From CAYOVG01 sp964407285 (GTDB lineage: Bacteria > Desulfobacterota > Syntrophobacteria > Syntrophobacterales > Syntrophobacteraceae), in the NCBI GenBank assembly GCA_964407285.1, contig CAYOVG010000001.1:1-64000 (forward strand): DNA of 64,000 bases, written 5' to 3'. Made by a program: the position numbers and the translations under genes. Under the pieces are notes generated by a model, which was not told where the DNA came from, made no database searches, and saw only the letters and a list, made by a program, of their open reading frames with translations. Positions 52,855-61,130 of this stretch are shown in pieces; position 1 is the stretch's first letter, and the number at the start of each line of letters is the position of its first letter.

Positions 52855-52945
52855 TTCGACAAAGGATTACAGGATTACCAGGATTGGGAATCGACCGCAT
52901 GCGAGGTCTCCCCGTTAATCCTGAAAATCCTGTCGATCCTGTCGA
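52855..52945. repeat. Inverted repeat of GGATTNNCAGGATT type
   Basis: The left arm contains TTCGACAAAGGATTACAGG and the right arm CCTGTCGATCCTGTCGAA; their inverted copies span about 30 bases each around a 30-base loop. Same class as 27946-28030. It separates the convergent cysteine synthase and aldolase genes and could act as a bidirectional hairpin. Confidence 0.75.
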
Positions 52946-52976
52946 AGAGGGCGCAAGAACCGCCGCCGTCACGCAA

Positions 52977-54113
52977 CTAGCCCAACAGCTTCCATACATC
53001 GTCGGCAAGACCGATGGAGCGCGTGGCCTCGAAAAGGCGAAGGGCCTCCTCGTAGGCATGCTCGCTTATGCGTCTCTTGTAGGCGGTCGGGATGGCGTTC
53101 ATCTGGGCTGCAAACACCTTATTGGCTTTTTTGATGTCTCCCCCCGTATTTCCCGTCTCGACCGCCCAGGCCCACATATCGTTCCATAACTCATCGGGAA
53201 GCCCCCGGTACGGTCGCTTGATGTACTCGCGATTCTCGTTCGTCATGGCGTTGCCGTTCTGATTCATGGCCATGCCGAAGGAGACGTTCTGCCACAGGGT
53301 GCCCACATTACCCTTGCGGATGCCGTATTCGATGAAAGTCGAAATCTTGTCCAGAGAAGTCCCCGTAATGCCGTGCTGCGCTATATCCACGGACCAGGGC
53401 TGGATGGCGTTCCAGATTTCACGGGTCAGATCGAGTTGGATGCCCTCGTGGGCGGCCCCGAAATAGGTCCCGTGGATCGATCCGTTGTTGATGGCGAGCA
53501 GGTCGGGTCTGATCCCCTTGTTCACCAGTTCACCAATGAACCACTTCGCCTCGGCGGGCTGGGTGAATCCCTCGGCGCTGCCGCTCTTGGCCCCGATTTC
53601 CCCGAGTTCGACTTCCAGGTTCAATCCGGCCTCAATGATAGGTTGAGCCAGGTAAGCCGTGGCAGCCAGGTTCTGCTCGTTTTCCATGTGGGAGGCGTCG
53701 ATGGCGAACGACGTAAAACCCGCCCTCATCTCGTCGGCGATGAGTTCCCGCACCTTTTCGATCTCCTCCTTCTTCTTCACGGTCAGGTGGTCGGCATGGA
53801 TTCCGAAAGGAACGTCGGTATTCCCCAGTCGCTCGTTTTCCTCGACAATGAACTCGACGAACGTCGCGGGAACGAACTCGGTGTATCCCAGTTCGGATTT
53901 GGCGATTTCATACAGGACCGGGGCCTTCGTGGCCATGGAAGCCGATACGATGCCTTCCACCGGCAGGCGGCAACGGATATTGGTCGCCATGATCATGGCC
54001 TTGTTGTTCCTGGCCGCCTGAATCAACGTCTTTCCATTGACCAGGGGCACCACGCTGTTGGGAAAACGCTTCCTCACATTCTCGGGTCTCAGATCTTTTC
54101 TAGTCATGGCCAT
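52977..54113 (-). CDS. Class II fructose-bisphosphate-aldolase-family protein
   Basis: A 378-residue TIM-barrel protein with metal-site patterns of class II aldolases: GIHADHLT (His ligands), FAIDASHMEN, VELGEIGAKSG, INNGSIHGTYFG and VDIAQHGITGTS. It is longer than ordinary Fba (about 350 residues at most), with an extended C-terminus (KRPYRGLPDELWNDMWAWAVE onward), and may act on fructose- or tagatose-bisphosphate or another sugar phosphate. The start at 54113 has GGAGGTG eight bases upstream; ATG at 54107 is the other option. It is a single-gene unit, convergent with the cysteine synthase gene. The exact substrate cannot be read. Confidence 0.85.
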   Translation of the reverse strand: MAMTRKDLRPENVRKRFPNSVVPLVNGKTLIQAARNNKAMIMATNIRCRLPVEGIVSASMATKAPVLYEIAKSELGYTEFVPATFVEFIVEENERLGNTDVPFGIHADHLTVKKKEEIEKVRELIADEMRAGFTSFAIDASHMENEQNLAATAYLAQPIIEAGLNLEVELGEIGAKSGSAEGFTQPAEAKWFIGELVNKGIRPDLLAINNGSIHGTYFGAAHEGIQLDLTREIWNAIQPWSVDIAQHGITGTSLDKISTFIEYGIRKGNVGTLWQNVSFGMAMNQNGNAMTNENREYIKRPYRGLPDELWNDMWAWAVETGNTGGDIKKANKVFAAQMNAIPTAYKRRISEHAYEEALRLFEATRSIGLADDVWKLLG

Positions 54114-54473
54114 ATCTTACACCTCCGGCTCGTGTACGCTTGTTATATGGTATTCGACAATCCCGATATTCATGTCTTCCAGCATATATCTATAAAAGCT
54201 TCCCGCCTATTCATAAGCACTAACCCAAATAATATATATCAAGGTTAGCGCATGCAATCAAAATCTGATACACGGGCACAAACGGCATGAGCGTCATTTC
54301 GGACAACCTCGCTGAAATATGGTATAATACCCGAAAGATCAGCATAGCATGGAGGAGCTTGATTTCAGGTAGTGATCGAGGTGTGGTCTTCTCTTAGGTC
54401 ACGCCGATTGCCTGACAAACAAAATTTAAAATAGTTACGCCGACTTACCGGCGCAACGGGAAGGAGTTGGATT
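54114..54473. promoter_or_regulatory. Promoter and leader of the formyl-THF cyclo-ligase gene
   Basis: A perfect -10 TATAAT at 54323-54328 with a weak -35 CGGACA at 54300-54305 (17-base spacing) reads rightward. The 5' leader of about 140 bases ends in a hairpin (CGCCG/CGGCG, 54434-54456) just before the AAGGAG site. This kind of gene often carries 6S RNA in front of it, but no 6S structure could be confirmed here. The stretch 54114-54240 on the left is AT-rich and probably contains the aldolase promoter. Confidence 0.5.
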
Positions 54474-55199
54474 TTGGACAAGGAACGGCTGCGGCAGGAG
54501 GCTTTCGACCGATGTGAAGAGCGGCCGGCGGAAGAGCGGCGGGACGGCTGGGGAAAAGCCGCGGAACGCCTTCGCAGGATCGACTCTTACAGAACCGCCC
54601 GCACCGTCCTGGCGCCCCCGGTTGCATCGCTTTTCCAGGTCAGGCTGAATGTCCTTACGGACCGCAAGCGCCTCGTCATGCCGTCGCCCGGACTCCAAAA
54701 GGGGTTCCTGCTCGTGGACCCCGGCCGGGTCCCTTTGAAAGACCGGATACAGGCCGTTCAACCCGGCCCAAGGAATTCCTACGCCGCAAAGATCCCTTAT
54801 GCGAGCGTCAAGGGGCCGTCCGGCGATGCTCCCGCGAGAACAACAGCCATAAATATGATCATCACGGAAGCCGTGGCCGTGGGAATGGACGGAAGCTGCC
54901 TGGGCGACGGACAGGGTCATCTCGACCTGCAGTATGCAATCCTCGGGACCCTCGGATGGGTGGACGAGCGGGTGCAAATAGCCGCCCTGGTCGAGGAATG
55001 CCGTGTTCGGGAGTCCGTTCCGATGGAACCTACGGATGTGGGAATTCATTGGATCGTCACTCCGGAGCGCGTGCTGCGGACTTCATGCACCGCGCTCCCT
55101 TCGACCGGGATCGTCTGGAGCATGCTGACCCGCAAGCAGATAAAGCGAAACGATGCGCTGTTCCATCTCCACGGCGCAATAGAGGGGCAACGGCCGTAG
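54474..55199 (+). CDS. 5-formyltetrahydrofolate cyclo-ligase family protein
   Basis: A 241-residue protein with a TTG start supported by AAGGAG seven bases upstream. It contains KGFLLVDPGRVPLKD and the cyclo-ligase core PRNSYAAKIPYASVKGP, EAVAVGMDGSCLGDGQGHLDLQYAIL (substrate/ATP site GxGxGxxD), then ALVEECRVRESVPMEPTDVGIHWIVTPERV. The family converts 5-formyl-THF to methenyl-THF using ATP. The N-terminal Lys-Arg motif of typical enzymes (KxxLRxxxxxxR) is only partly present (DKERLRQEAFDR). It is preceded by a good promoter. Confidence 0.87.
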   Translation: MDKERLRQEAFDRCEERPAEERRDGWGKAAERLRRIDSYRTARTVLAPPVASLFQVRLNVLTDRKRLVMPSPGLQKGFLLVDPGRVPLKDRIQAVQPGPRNSYAAKIPYASVKGPSGDAPARTTAINMIITEAVAVGMDGSCLGDGQGHLDLQYAILGTLGWVDERVQIAALVEECRVRESVPMEPTDVGIHWIVTPERVLRTSCTALPSTGIVWSMLTRKQIKRNDALFHLHGAIEGQRP

Positions 55200-55450
55200 T
55201 GTTCCGTATCCCGGCTGTTATCGCTCATAATTTACTTGATCTTCATGTGCGAAGCTTCTATTTTACAGGCTTTGAAGCATGAACCGCGACGTTGAAGGAG
55301 CCGGCCCCGTTTATCATGCAATCTTGCATGGATGGCTGCTCATTTCCCACCCTGGGGAAGAAACGGCTTTTCCGGGGGAAAGACCTTACCCCTGGTATGG
55401 CGCGGGACGCACCCCACGTGGATTTTACGGGAGGAAGAGCAAGAATTTTT

Positions 55451-56446
55451 ATGAAGTATACGAAATCCGGATTGATGTTTTTTCTATCGGTTCTGATGAT
55501 TGTCATGGATGCGCTGCTGCCCGTCGCGTCCTGCGGCGAAGAGACGTTTACAGCGGTGGTAAAGCGGTTCGGCTACCAGTTCCCGGACGTCACGGTTGTA
55601 GGCGCCCCCATGGAGTACTCCGTCAAACCCAACGACAATATGCTCGATGTCGCAAGGCGTTTCGGATTGGGGTACAACGACCTCGATCTCCTGTACCCCC
55701 GCCTGGACCCATGGCTTCCGCCTCCCCACAAGCGGGTCGTGATCCCCTCTTTCTGGGTGTTGCCGCCCACCCAACTCGAGCAACTCGTGATCAACATTCC
55801 CGAATTGAGGCTCTACTTCTTCGACAAAGCCGGCCAGACGGTTCAAACCTACCCTCTCGGAATCGGCGACGAGGGCTGGGAGTCTCCGTTGGGGACCTAC
55901 TATATCAACGACAAGCGAGAACGTCCCATATGGTATATTCCGGCGTCCCTGCAGGCTAAATACGGGATGGCCCAGATGCCCCCCGGACCGGAAAACCCGT
56001 TGGGGGAGTATGTTATGAAATTTTCTGCCGGACCATACGGGATTCACGGCACTCACATGCCCTGGGGAGTGGGAAGGCTCGTCAGCCACGGCTGCATCCG
56101 GTGCTATCCCGAGCATATACGTATCCTCTACCCGCAGGTGCCCGTAGGGACGAAGCTGGAGATCATCTACCAACCCGTCAAGATCGGGCAGTTGAACGGC
56201 GAGGTGTATGTGGAGGCGCATCCGGACGTGTACCAGAAGATTCAGGATTACCGGAAGTTCGCGATGGACGTTCTCGGGAAGCATCCGCTGGCGGGAAAAG
56301 TCGACATGAGCCGGTTCAATCTGGCCATCGATCTTCAGAACGGAGTTCCCACCAAGGTGACTAAATTTTCTCGTGATACGGGCGGCGCGGGCGGCGGTCT
56401 CCGTGAGGCCTCCGGCCTGGGTCCGAATCTGTCGACATTGGAGTAG
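55451..56446 (+). CDS. L,D-transpeptidase (YkuD) with LysM domain
   Basis: A 331-residue secreted protein: signal peptide MKYTKSGLMFFLSVLMIVMDALLPVAS, then a LysM-like motif (MEYSVKPNDNMLDVARRFGLGYNDLDLLYP, about residues 55-85), then a YkuD catalytic domain with GIHGTHMPWGVGRLVSHGCIRCYPE. The SHGCIR motif holds the catalytic Cys and the His is in GIHGT. Such enzymes form 3-3 peptidoglycan cross-links or attach lipoproteins. The start at 55451 follows GGGAGGAAG, and the longer frame to 55292 is not supported. The family call is firm; which L,D-linkage it makes is not known. Confidence 0.9.
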   Translation: MKYTKSGLMFFLSVLMIVMDALLPVASCGEETFTAVVKRFGYQFPDVTVVGAPMEYSVKPNDNMLDVARRFGLGYNDLDLLYPRLDPWLPPPHKRVVIPSFWVLPPTQLEQLVINIPELRLYFFDKAGQTVQTYPLGIGDEGWESPLGTYYINDKRERPIWYIPASLQAKYGMAQMPPGPENPLGEYVMKFSAGPYGIHGTHMPWGVGRLVSHGCIRCYPEHIRILYPQVPVGTKLEIIYQPVKIGQLNGEVYVEAHPDVYQKIQDYRKFAMDVLGKHPLAGKVDMSRFNLAIDLQNGVPTKVTKFSRDTGGAGGGLREASGLGPNLSTLE

Positions 56447-56607
56447 TGGGGGGAAAGCACTCCTTCCTCGTTGAGCAGTATCGCATTTTCCACTGAGGCG
56501 CCGCCGGCCGGTCCCCTCCCCTTCTCGAGGAAATGGGCCGGCGGTATCCAGCAATCTGAAAGGTATCAGGGCTACGGGTTCAAAACCAAAGAGCGGAGAA
56601 TTCCACC

Positions 56608-57501
56608 ATGAGCATGGGAGATCAGGATCACGAGCCGGAGGAAAAGGGCTTTGATCCGAACTCCGTTTCCGACCTCGAAATCGGATTACCGAACGCCGCC
56701 CGCGGTGGTGAGCCGGCTGTTCCGTCCGTTGCGGGCTCCGTGCGCGACGGAGCGGAAACGCCTGCCCGCGATGCTCCCCGCAAATTCCCATTGATTCAGT
56801 GCCTCCATATTCACAAGAGCTTCGGAGAGGACCGGGAGGTCTTTCGAGGAGCGTGCCTTCAGTTGAACAAGGGGGAGTTCGTCTTTCTCATCGGACCCAG
56901 CGGAGCGGGGAAGACCACTCTCATCAGGTGTATCCTCGGCCTGGAGCCGATCTCGCAGGGTAACATCGTCGTAGACGGGATGAACGTGCAGCGCCTGTCC
57001 CCGCGAGAACTGGCTATGGCCCGGCGCCGTATGGGGGTGATTTCAGAGGATTTCAAACTGCCTGCGCATCGGAGCGTATTTGAAAACGTGGCGTTGCCGT
57101 TGCGCATCATGGGGAGGTCCAGGGAATTCATCCACAGGAGGGTGCAACAGGTACTGGAATTCGTCGAAATGGAGGGGAAAGCGCAGGCGGTTTGCGCCGG
57201 CCTTCCCGGCGGAGAGCAACGGCGGGTCGCCATGGCGAGAGCGGTCGTCAATGACCCCGCCATCATACTGGCGGACGAACCGACGAGCAACCTGGATGAG
57301 GAATCTTCACTGGCCACGATGAACTTGCTGAAGGAGATACACCTGCGACGGGCCACCATCCTGCTCGCCACTCACGACCATTCGCTCCCGCTGATCATCC
57401 CCGAAGGCCGCACGGCTCAGATCCGGCAACTCAGAATCGAAGAAATGCCGACCGCCGGAATACCGTTTCTCGTCATACACAAGCGAGGCGACCGTGACTA
57501 G
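56608..57501 (+). CDS. ftsE: FtsE-like ABC ATPase with N-terminal extension
   Basis: A 297-residue ATPase. Residues 1-60 are a hydrophilic extension not found in ordinary FtsE. Then Walker A GPSGAGKTT (95-103), LPGGEQRRVAMARA (signature, Ser replaced by Pro), Walker B ILADEPTSNLD and the switch His ATHDHS. The Q-loop position reads MGVISEDFKL, with Glu147 instead of Gln, which is unusual for an ABC ATPase. It overlaps ftsX by eight bases. FtsEX energises peptidoglycan hydrolases at the septum via EnvC, whose gene follows. The role in division is inferred from family and context. Confidence 0.88.
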   Translation: MSMGDQDHEPEEKGFDPNSVSDLEIGLPNAARGGEPAVPSVAGSVRDGAETPARDAPRKFPLIQCLHIHKSFGEDREVFRGACLQLNKGEFVFLIGPSGAGKTTLIRCILGLEPISQGNIVVDGMNVQRLSPRELAMARRRMGVISEDFKLPAHRSVFENVALPLRIMGRSREFIHRRVQQVLEFVEMEGKAQAVCAGLPGGEQRRVAMARAVVNDPAIILADEPTSNLDEESSLATMNLLKEIHLRRATILLATHDHSLPLIIPEGRTAQIRQLRIEEMPTAGIPFLVIHKRGDRD

Positions 57502-58390
57502 AGACAGCGGCCTTTTCCTTCTCACCAGGATCAAGGAGCTTTTTCGGTCGAGCCGGATTGCTTCCGCCATAAGCTTTCTTACCATCACGATATGCATGGT
57601 TCCGGTGGGGATGGCTTTCGTCGTCTTTTGGAGCGCCGGACAGTTGTTTCCATCCTGGATAACGGATATGAAGACTGTCGTATACCTCCAGGCGGATGCG
57701 ACGCCGGAGGCGCAGGATCGCATAATACGGGAAATCGGGGCGAAACCTGAAGTCCGGGAGATTGTGGGAGTCAGCAAGGAACAGGCATGGGTGCGGCTGC
57801 GGGGGAGTCTCCGTGGATGGGAGGAAGCTTTGAGGGGCATTCATGGAAATCCCCTTCCTCCATCGGTGGAGATTACATTCCGAAAAACCGACAGCGGCTC
57901 CGAAACGACAGACGCTATCCTCGACGAAATACGGCAGTATCCGGAAGTCGTCGAAGTGTTCGACGGCAAGGCCTGGGCGGAGCGGGTCATGTGGTTGCCG
58001 CACGGGATGAGGTACGTTGCGATCGCGGTGGTGGTATTTTTCTCTCCCGTGATTGTGCTGGCGATATTCAACGCGGTCAAGGCCGCCGTCCTGGCGTGCC
58101 GGGACGAACTGGAGCTGTACGAACTCGTGGGGGCGACCCGATCTTTCATGGAAGCGCCATTCTACGTGCAGGGGGCCATCCAGGGGGCGATGGGAGCCAT
58201 GGCGGCGGGGGCCGTCACGGTCTCCGGTTATTGCTTCGTGGATAAGACATTCCTGTCGCCGTCGGGCTTTGCCCTTTTCCGGCAAACCTCGGATATTGCC
58301 TGCTTTCTCCTGGGACTTGTCTGTCTCGGCGGGGGACTCGGACTGATCGGCTCCCGGCTGGCGCTGATTCGCCTGTACCGGTTCAGGTAG
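57494..58390 (+). CDS. ftsX: FtsX-like cell-division permease
   Basis: A 298-residue protein with four membrane segments: about 24-48 (IASAISFLTITICMVPVGMAFVVFW), 175-200, 220-240 and 260-285. A periplasmic domain lies after the first helix, starting TVVYLQADATPEAQDRIIREI, the typical FtsX pattern (LxxxAxxxxxxxIxxxI). GTG start at 57494 overlaps ftsE, implying coupling. It partners with FtsE and the EnvC-like protein. Confidence 0.9.
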   Translation: MTRDSGLFLLTRIKELFRSSRIASAISFLTITICMVPVGMAFVVFWSAGQLFPSWITDMKTVVYLQADATPEAQDRIIREIGAKPEVREIVGVSKEQAWVRLRGSLRGWEEALRGIHGNPLPPSVEITFRKTDSGSETTDAILDEIRQYPEVVEVFDGKAWAERVMWLPHGMRYVAIAVVVFFSPVIVLAIFNAVKAAVLACRDELELYELVGATRSFMEAPFYVQGAIQGAMGAMAAGAVTVSGYCFVDKTFLSPSGFALFRQTSDIACFLLGLVCLGGGLGLIGSRLALIRLYRFR

Positions 58391-58416
58391 ACCAGGTAGA
58401 CGAGGAGAGGACTTCG

Positions 58417-59592
58417 ATGTACGGGGCGAGAGCTGCCGGACGCTTTCTTCTCGTGGTGGCCGTGCTGAGCGCAAACCTTTTATGGACCGCCTCGTGCCCG
58501 GCCGAACCGCCCGTCCCGCCCGCGGAGGAGGGAGCTTCCTCGTCCGAAGGGGTGCTGGATTTTTTCGGGAGTTCTTACGGCCGCGGTGAAGGACGCGGCG
58601 GCAGTGCAACCGAAGATCCGGATCGCAAGATAGAAACGGTCCGGGCCCGCGCCGATGCGCTTACGGCCCGTTTGACGGCGATGGAACGGGAATGGGCCTC
58701 TCTTGCCCAAAAGCGGGACGCCGTGGAGAAAGATTTTCTCGACGGACAGGAAAAAGCCGAATTGCGTCTCGTGACTCTTTACAAGTTCAACTATCTGGGA
58801 TATATGGCTCCGTTGCTCGGTGTCGAAGACCTCAGCGCCGCCGTCGACGCCGTGTATGCAATCAAGAGGCTTTTCCAAAACGATAGCCGAATGCACTTTC
58901 AGCTTAGCCGGAAACTGACTGAAATCCGGTCTCTCGACAGACTCCTCGAAAAGAATAAGCAGGACCGGCAGGAACTGGAACAGGAATTGAAAACGCAGCA
59001 AAAAAGGCTCGCCGCTTTAGGGGAAGAAAAGAGCATCGCCCTGGCTCGAGTCAATGGCCGGAAGGAGGAGCCTCCTCGCCGGCAGCCGGGGGAGACGGAG
59101 GCAGGCGGAGGGAGTTCGATAGTTCAAACGCCGGAAGGTGACGCCGTAAACGCCTTCCTCGCCGCGGAAACTCTCGATGGCCTCCAGGGCGCGCTTCCCC
59201 TGCCGACCGCCGGAAGCGTTTTAGAAACATTTGGAGCAAAAAATCATTCTCCTTCGAGAACAATTCTGTATAATAACGGAATCATCATCCAGGCCCCGAA
59301 AGGTCAACCCGTACAGGCCATTCATGGAGGGCGGGTGGTATTCGCCGATTGGTTCAAGGACTACGGGAAGGTTATGATAGTGGATCACGGCGGCCGGTAT
59401 CTCAGCCTGATAGCTCATGCGGACCAACTGCTGAAAACGAACGGAGACATGGTGAAACCTGGAGAAACGATAGCCACGGTGGGGGACACGGGATCACAGG
59501 ATGGCTCAAAGCTCTATTTCGAGCTTCGGCATCACGGAAGACCGGTTAATCCCATGGAATGGCTCGCTGTAAATAAAACCAAAAGAGAGTGA
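58417..59592 (+). CDS. envC: EnvC-like murein hydrolase activator (degenerate M23/LytM)
   Basis: A 391-residue protein with a signal peptide (FLLVVAVLSANLLWTASCPA), a coiled-coil region (about 80-230, RADALTARLTAMEREWASLAQKR...IRSLDRLLEKNKQDRQELEQEL), and a C-terminal LytM domain: APKGQPVQAIHGGRVVFADWFKDYGKVMIVDHGGRYLSLIAHADQ and KLYFELRHHGRPVNPMEWL. The Zn-binding residues of active M23 peptidases are not all preserved (the first His motif reads LYNNGIIIQAP), so it likely acts as an amidase activator like E. coli EnvC. It lies 26 bases after ftsX, and the S41 protease overlaps its end region. Confidence 0.85.
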   Translation: MYGARAAGRFLLVVAVLSANLLWTASCPAEPPVPPAEEGASSSEGVLDFFGSSYGRGEGRGGSATEDPDRKIETVRARADALTARLTAMEREWASLAQKRDAVEKDFLDGQEKAELRLVTLYKFNYLGYMAPLLGVEDLSAAVDAVYAIKRLFQNDSRMHFQLSRKLTEIRSLDRLLEKNKQDRQELEQELKTQQKRLAALGEEKSIALARVNGRKEEPPRRQPGETEAGGGSSIVQTPEGDAVNAFLAAETLDGLQGALPLPTAGSVLETFGAKNHSPSRTILYNNGIIIQAPKGQPVQAIHGGRVVFADWFKDYGKVMIVDHGGRYLSLIAHADQLLKTNGDMVKPGETIATVGDTGSQDGSKLYFELRHHGRPVNPMEWLAVNKTKRE

Positions 59593-59603
59593 GGACATTA
59601 GAA

Positions 59604-61103
59604 ATGCTGAATAGGAAAAGAAACATTGCCATTCTGCTGGTCGGGGTTGCTGCCGCTGTGCTGCTGAGTTGGGCCAATCTGAGGGCGAAAATCAGCCCGT
59701 CGGATTGGGACTCCTACCCGGACCTGAAGCTCTTCAGTGATGCAATGAACCTGATACAGGACCACTACGTGGAGGAGGTCGGAACTCATAAGCTGATGTA
59801 CGGCGCCATAGGCGGAATGCTTCGAGACCTCGATCCGCATTCTTCCTTCCTCAAGCCCGAGGAGTACAAAGAGCTTCAAGTGGAGACCAAGGGCAGGTTC
59901 GGCGGTATCGGAATCGAAATCACGATGCGCGACAACATCCTGACGGTCGTCGCTCCCCTGGAAGGAACGCCTGCCGACAGGGCCGGCCTCAAGGCCAACG
60001 ACCAGATCATCAAGATCAACGACCAGGTGACCCAGGACATGTCGCTGATGGATGCCGTTCAGAAGATGCGGGGCGAGAAGGGCACCAAGGTGAAGCTCAC
60101 CATCATGCGGAAAGGGGAGCGCAAACCCCTGGAATTCGACCTGATGCGCGAAGTGATCACTATCCAGAGCGTCCGTTTCCGCACGCTGGAGAAGGGGTAC
60201 GGTTATGTGCGGATTTCGAGTTTCCAGAGCGGGACGAGCAGTGATCTCAGGAAGGCCCTCGACAAGCTGGAGAAGGACAATCGCAACCTGAACGGTCTGA
60301 TTCTCGATCTCAGGAACGACCCGGGCGGGCTTCTCGACCAGGCGGTGGAAGTCAGCGATGAATTCCTGGACAGCGGTCTTATCGTATATACCGGCGGGAG
60401 GCTGGAGTCGCAGCAGATGCGTTACGAGGCCACCAAAAAGAGCAAGTCGCGCGCGTATCCCATCGTGGTCCTGGTGAACAACGGGAGCGCCAGCGCGTCG
60501 GAAATCGTGGCGGGAGCATTGCAGGACCACAAGCGGGCGCTGATCGCGGGTGAACCCACTTTCGGAAAAGGCTCGGTGCAAACGGTTATTCCGCTAAGCG
60601 ACGGTTCGGCCCTGCGTCTTACCACGGCGCTCTACTACACCCCTTCGGGCAGGTCGATTCAGGCAAAAGGCATCGAACCGGATGTTACTCTCGAACGGGA
60701 AATAGCCAAGGCCGATACGAACGGAACGGGCGATTCCAAGAACGATGAGGTCGTTTTCCAGAGGTTGCGGGAAAAGGATCTGCCTCGCCATATGGAGAAT
60801 AAGGGAAGCAAGGAAAACGGGAATAACGATCAGGAAAGCAAGAACATCGACAAGGACAAGAAGAGCGAGCAGATACAGGCGCAGGCCGCGTCCGGCGCCC
60901 CGGGTGGAGGGGAAGCGCAGCAGCAAACCGCAACCGCTACTGAAAAAGTGAGCAAGACCGCGGCTCCGAAAGCGGAAAACGCCGGACCCGAAACGGGTGA
61001 GCAACAGTCGGACGAAAAGAAGATCGAGGACGACCCACAGCTCAAGAAGGCCCTGGAATTGCTCAAGAACAATAAACTCATGAGCGGGTTGAAGCTGCAG
61101 TAG
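59604..61103 (+). CDS. ctpA: Carboxy-terminal processing protease (S41, PDZ)
   Basis: A 499-residue protein. An N-terminal membrane anchor (IAILLVGVAAAVLLSWANL) is followed by an LFSDAMNLIQDHYVEEV region, a PDZ domain (KGRFGGIGIEI...GLKANDQIIKINDQ), and an S41 protease core with NNGSASASEIVAGALQDHKRA (catalytic Ser) and GEPTFGKGSVQTV (catalytic Lys). The C-terminal 110 residues are a low-complexity Lys/Glu/Gln/Ala linker (DKDKKSEQIQAQAASG...) ending in DPQLKKALELLKNN. ATG at 59604 has GAGG upstream; an upstream GTG at 59589 is less likely. Commonly part of this ftsEX-envC gene run. Confidence 0.92.
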   Translation: MLNRKRNIAILLVGVAAAVLLSWANLRAKISPSDWDSYPDLKLFSDAMNLIQDHYVEEVGTHKLMYGAIGGMLRDLDPHSSFLKPEEYKELQVETKGRFGGIGIEITMRDNILTVVAPLEGTPADRAGLKANDQIIKINDQVTQDMSLMDAVQKMRGEKGTKVKLTIMRKGERKPLEFDLMREVITIQSVRFRTLEKGYGYVRISSFQSGTSSDLRKALDKLEKDNRNLNGLILDLRNDPGGLLDQAVEVSDEFLDSGLIVYTGGRLESQQMRYEATKKSKSRAYPIVVLVNNGSASASEIVAGALQDHKRALIAGEPTFGKGSVQTVIPLSDGSALRLTTALYYTPSGRSIQAKGIEPDVTLEREIAKADTNGTGDSKNDEVVFQRLREKDLPRHMENKGSKENGNNDQESKNIDKDKKSEQIQAQAASGAPGGGEAQQQTATATEKVSKTAAPKAENAGPETGEQQSDEKKIEDDPQLKKALELLKNNKLMSGLKLQ

Positions 61104-61130
61104 CCCCTTCGGGGTTGCAGTCCCGATTCG

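Noticed and set aside
54330..54460. 6S RNA or folate riboswitch in front of the formyl-THF cyclo-ligase gene
   Set aside because: Only a short hairpin and a leader of about 140 bases are visible, without the characteristic 6S bubble or a recognisable aptamer core.
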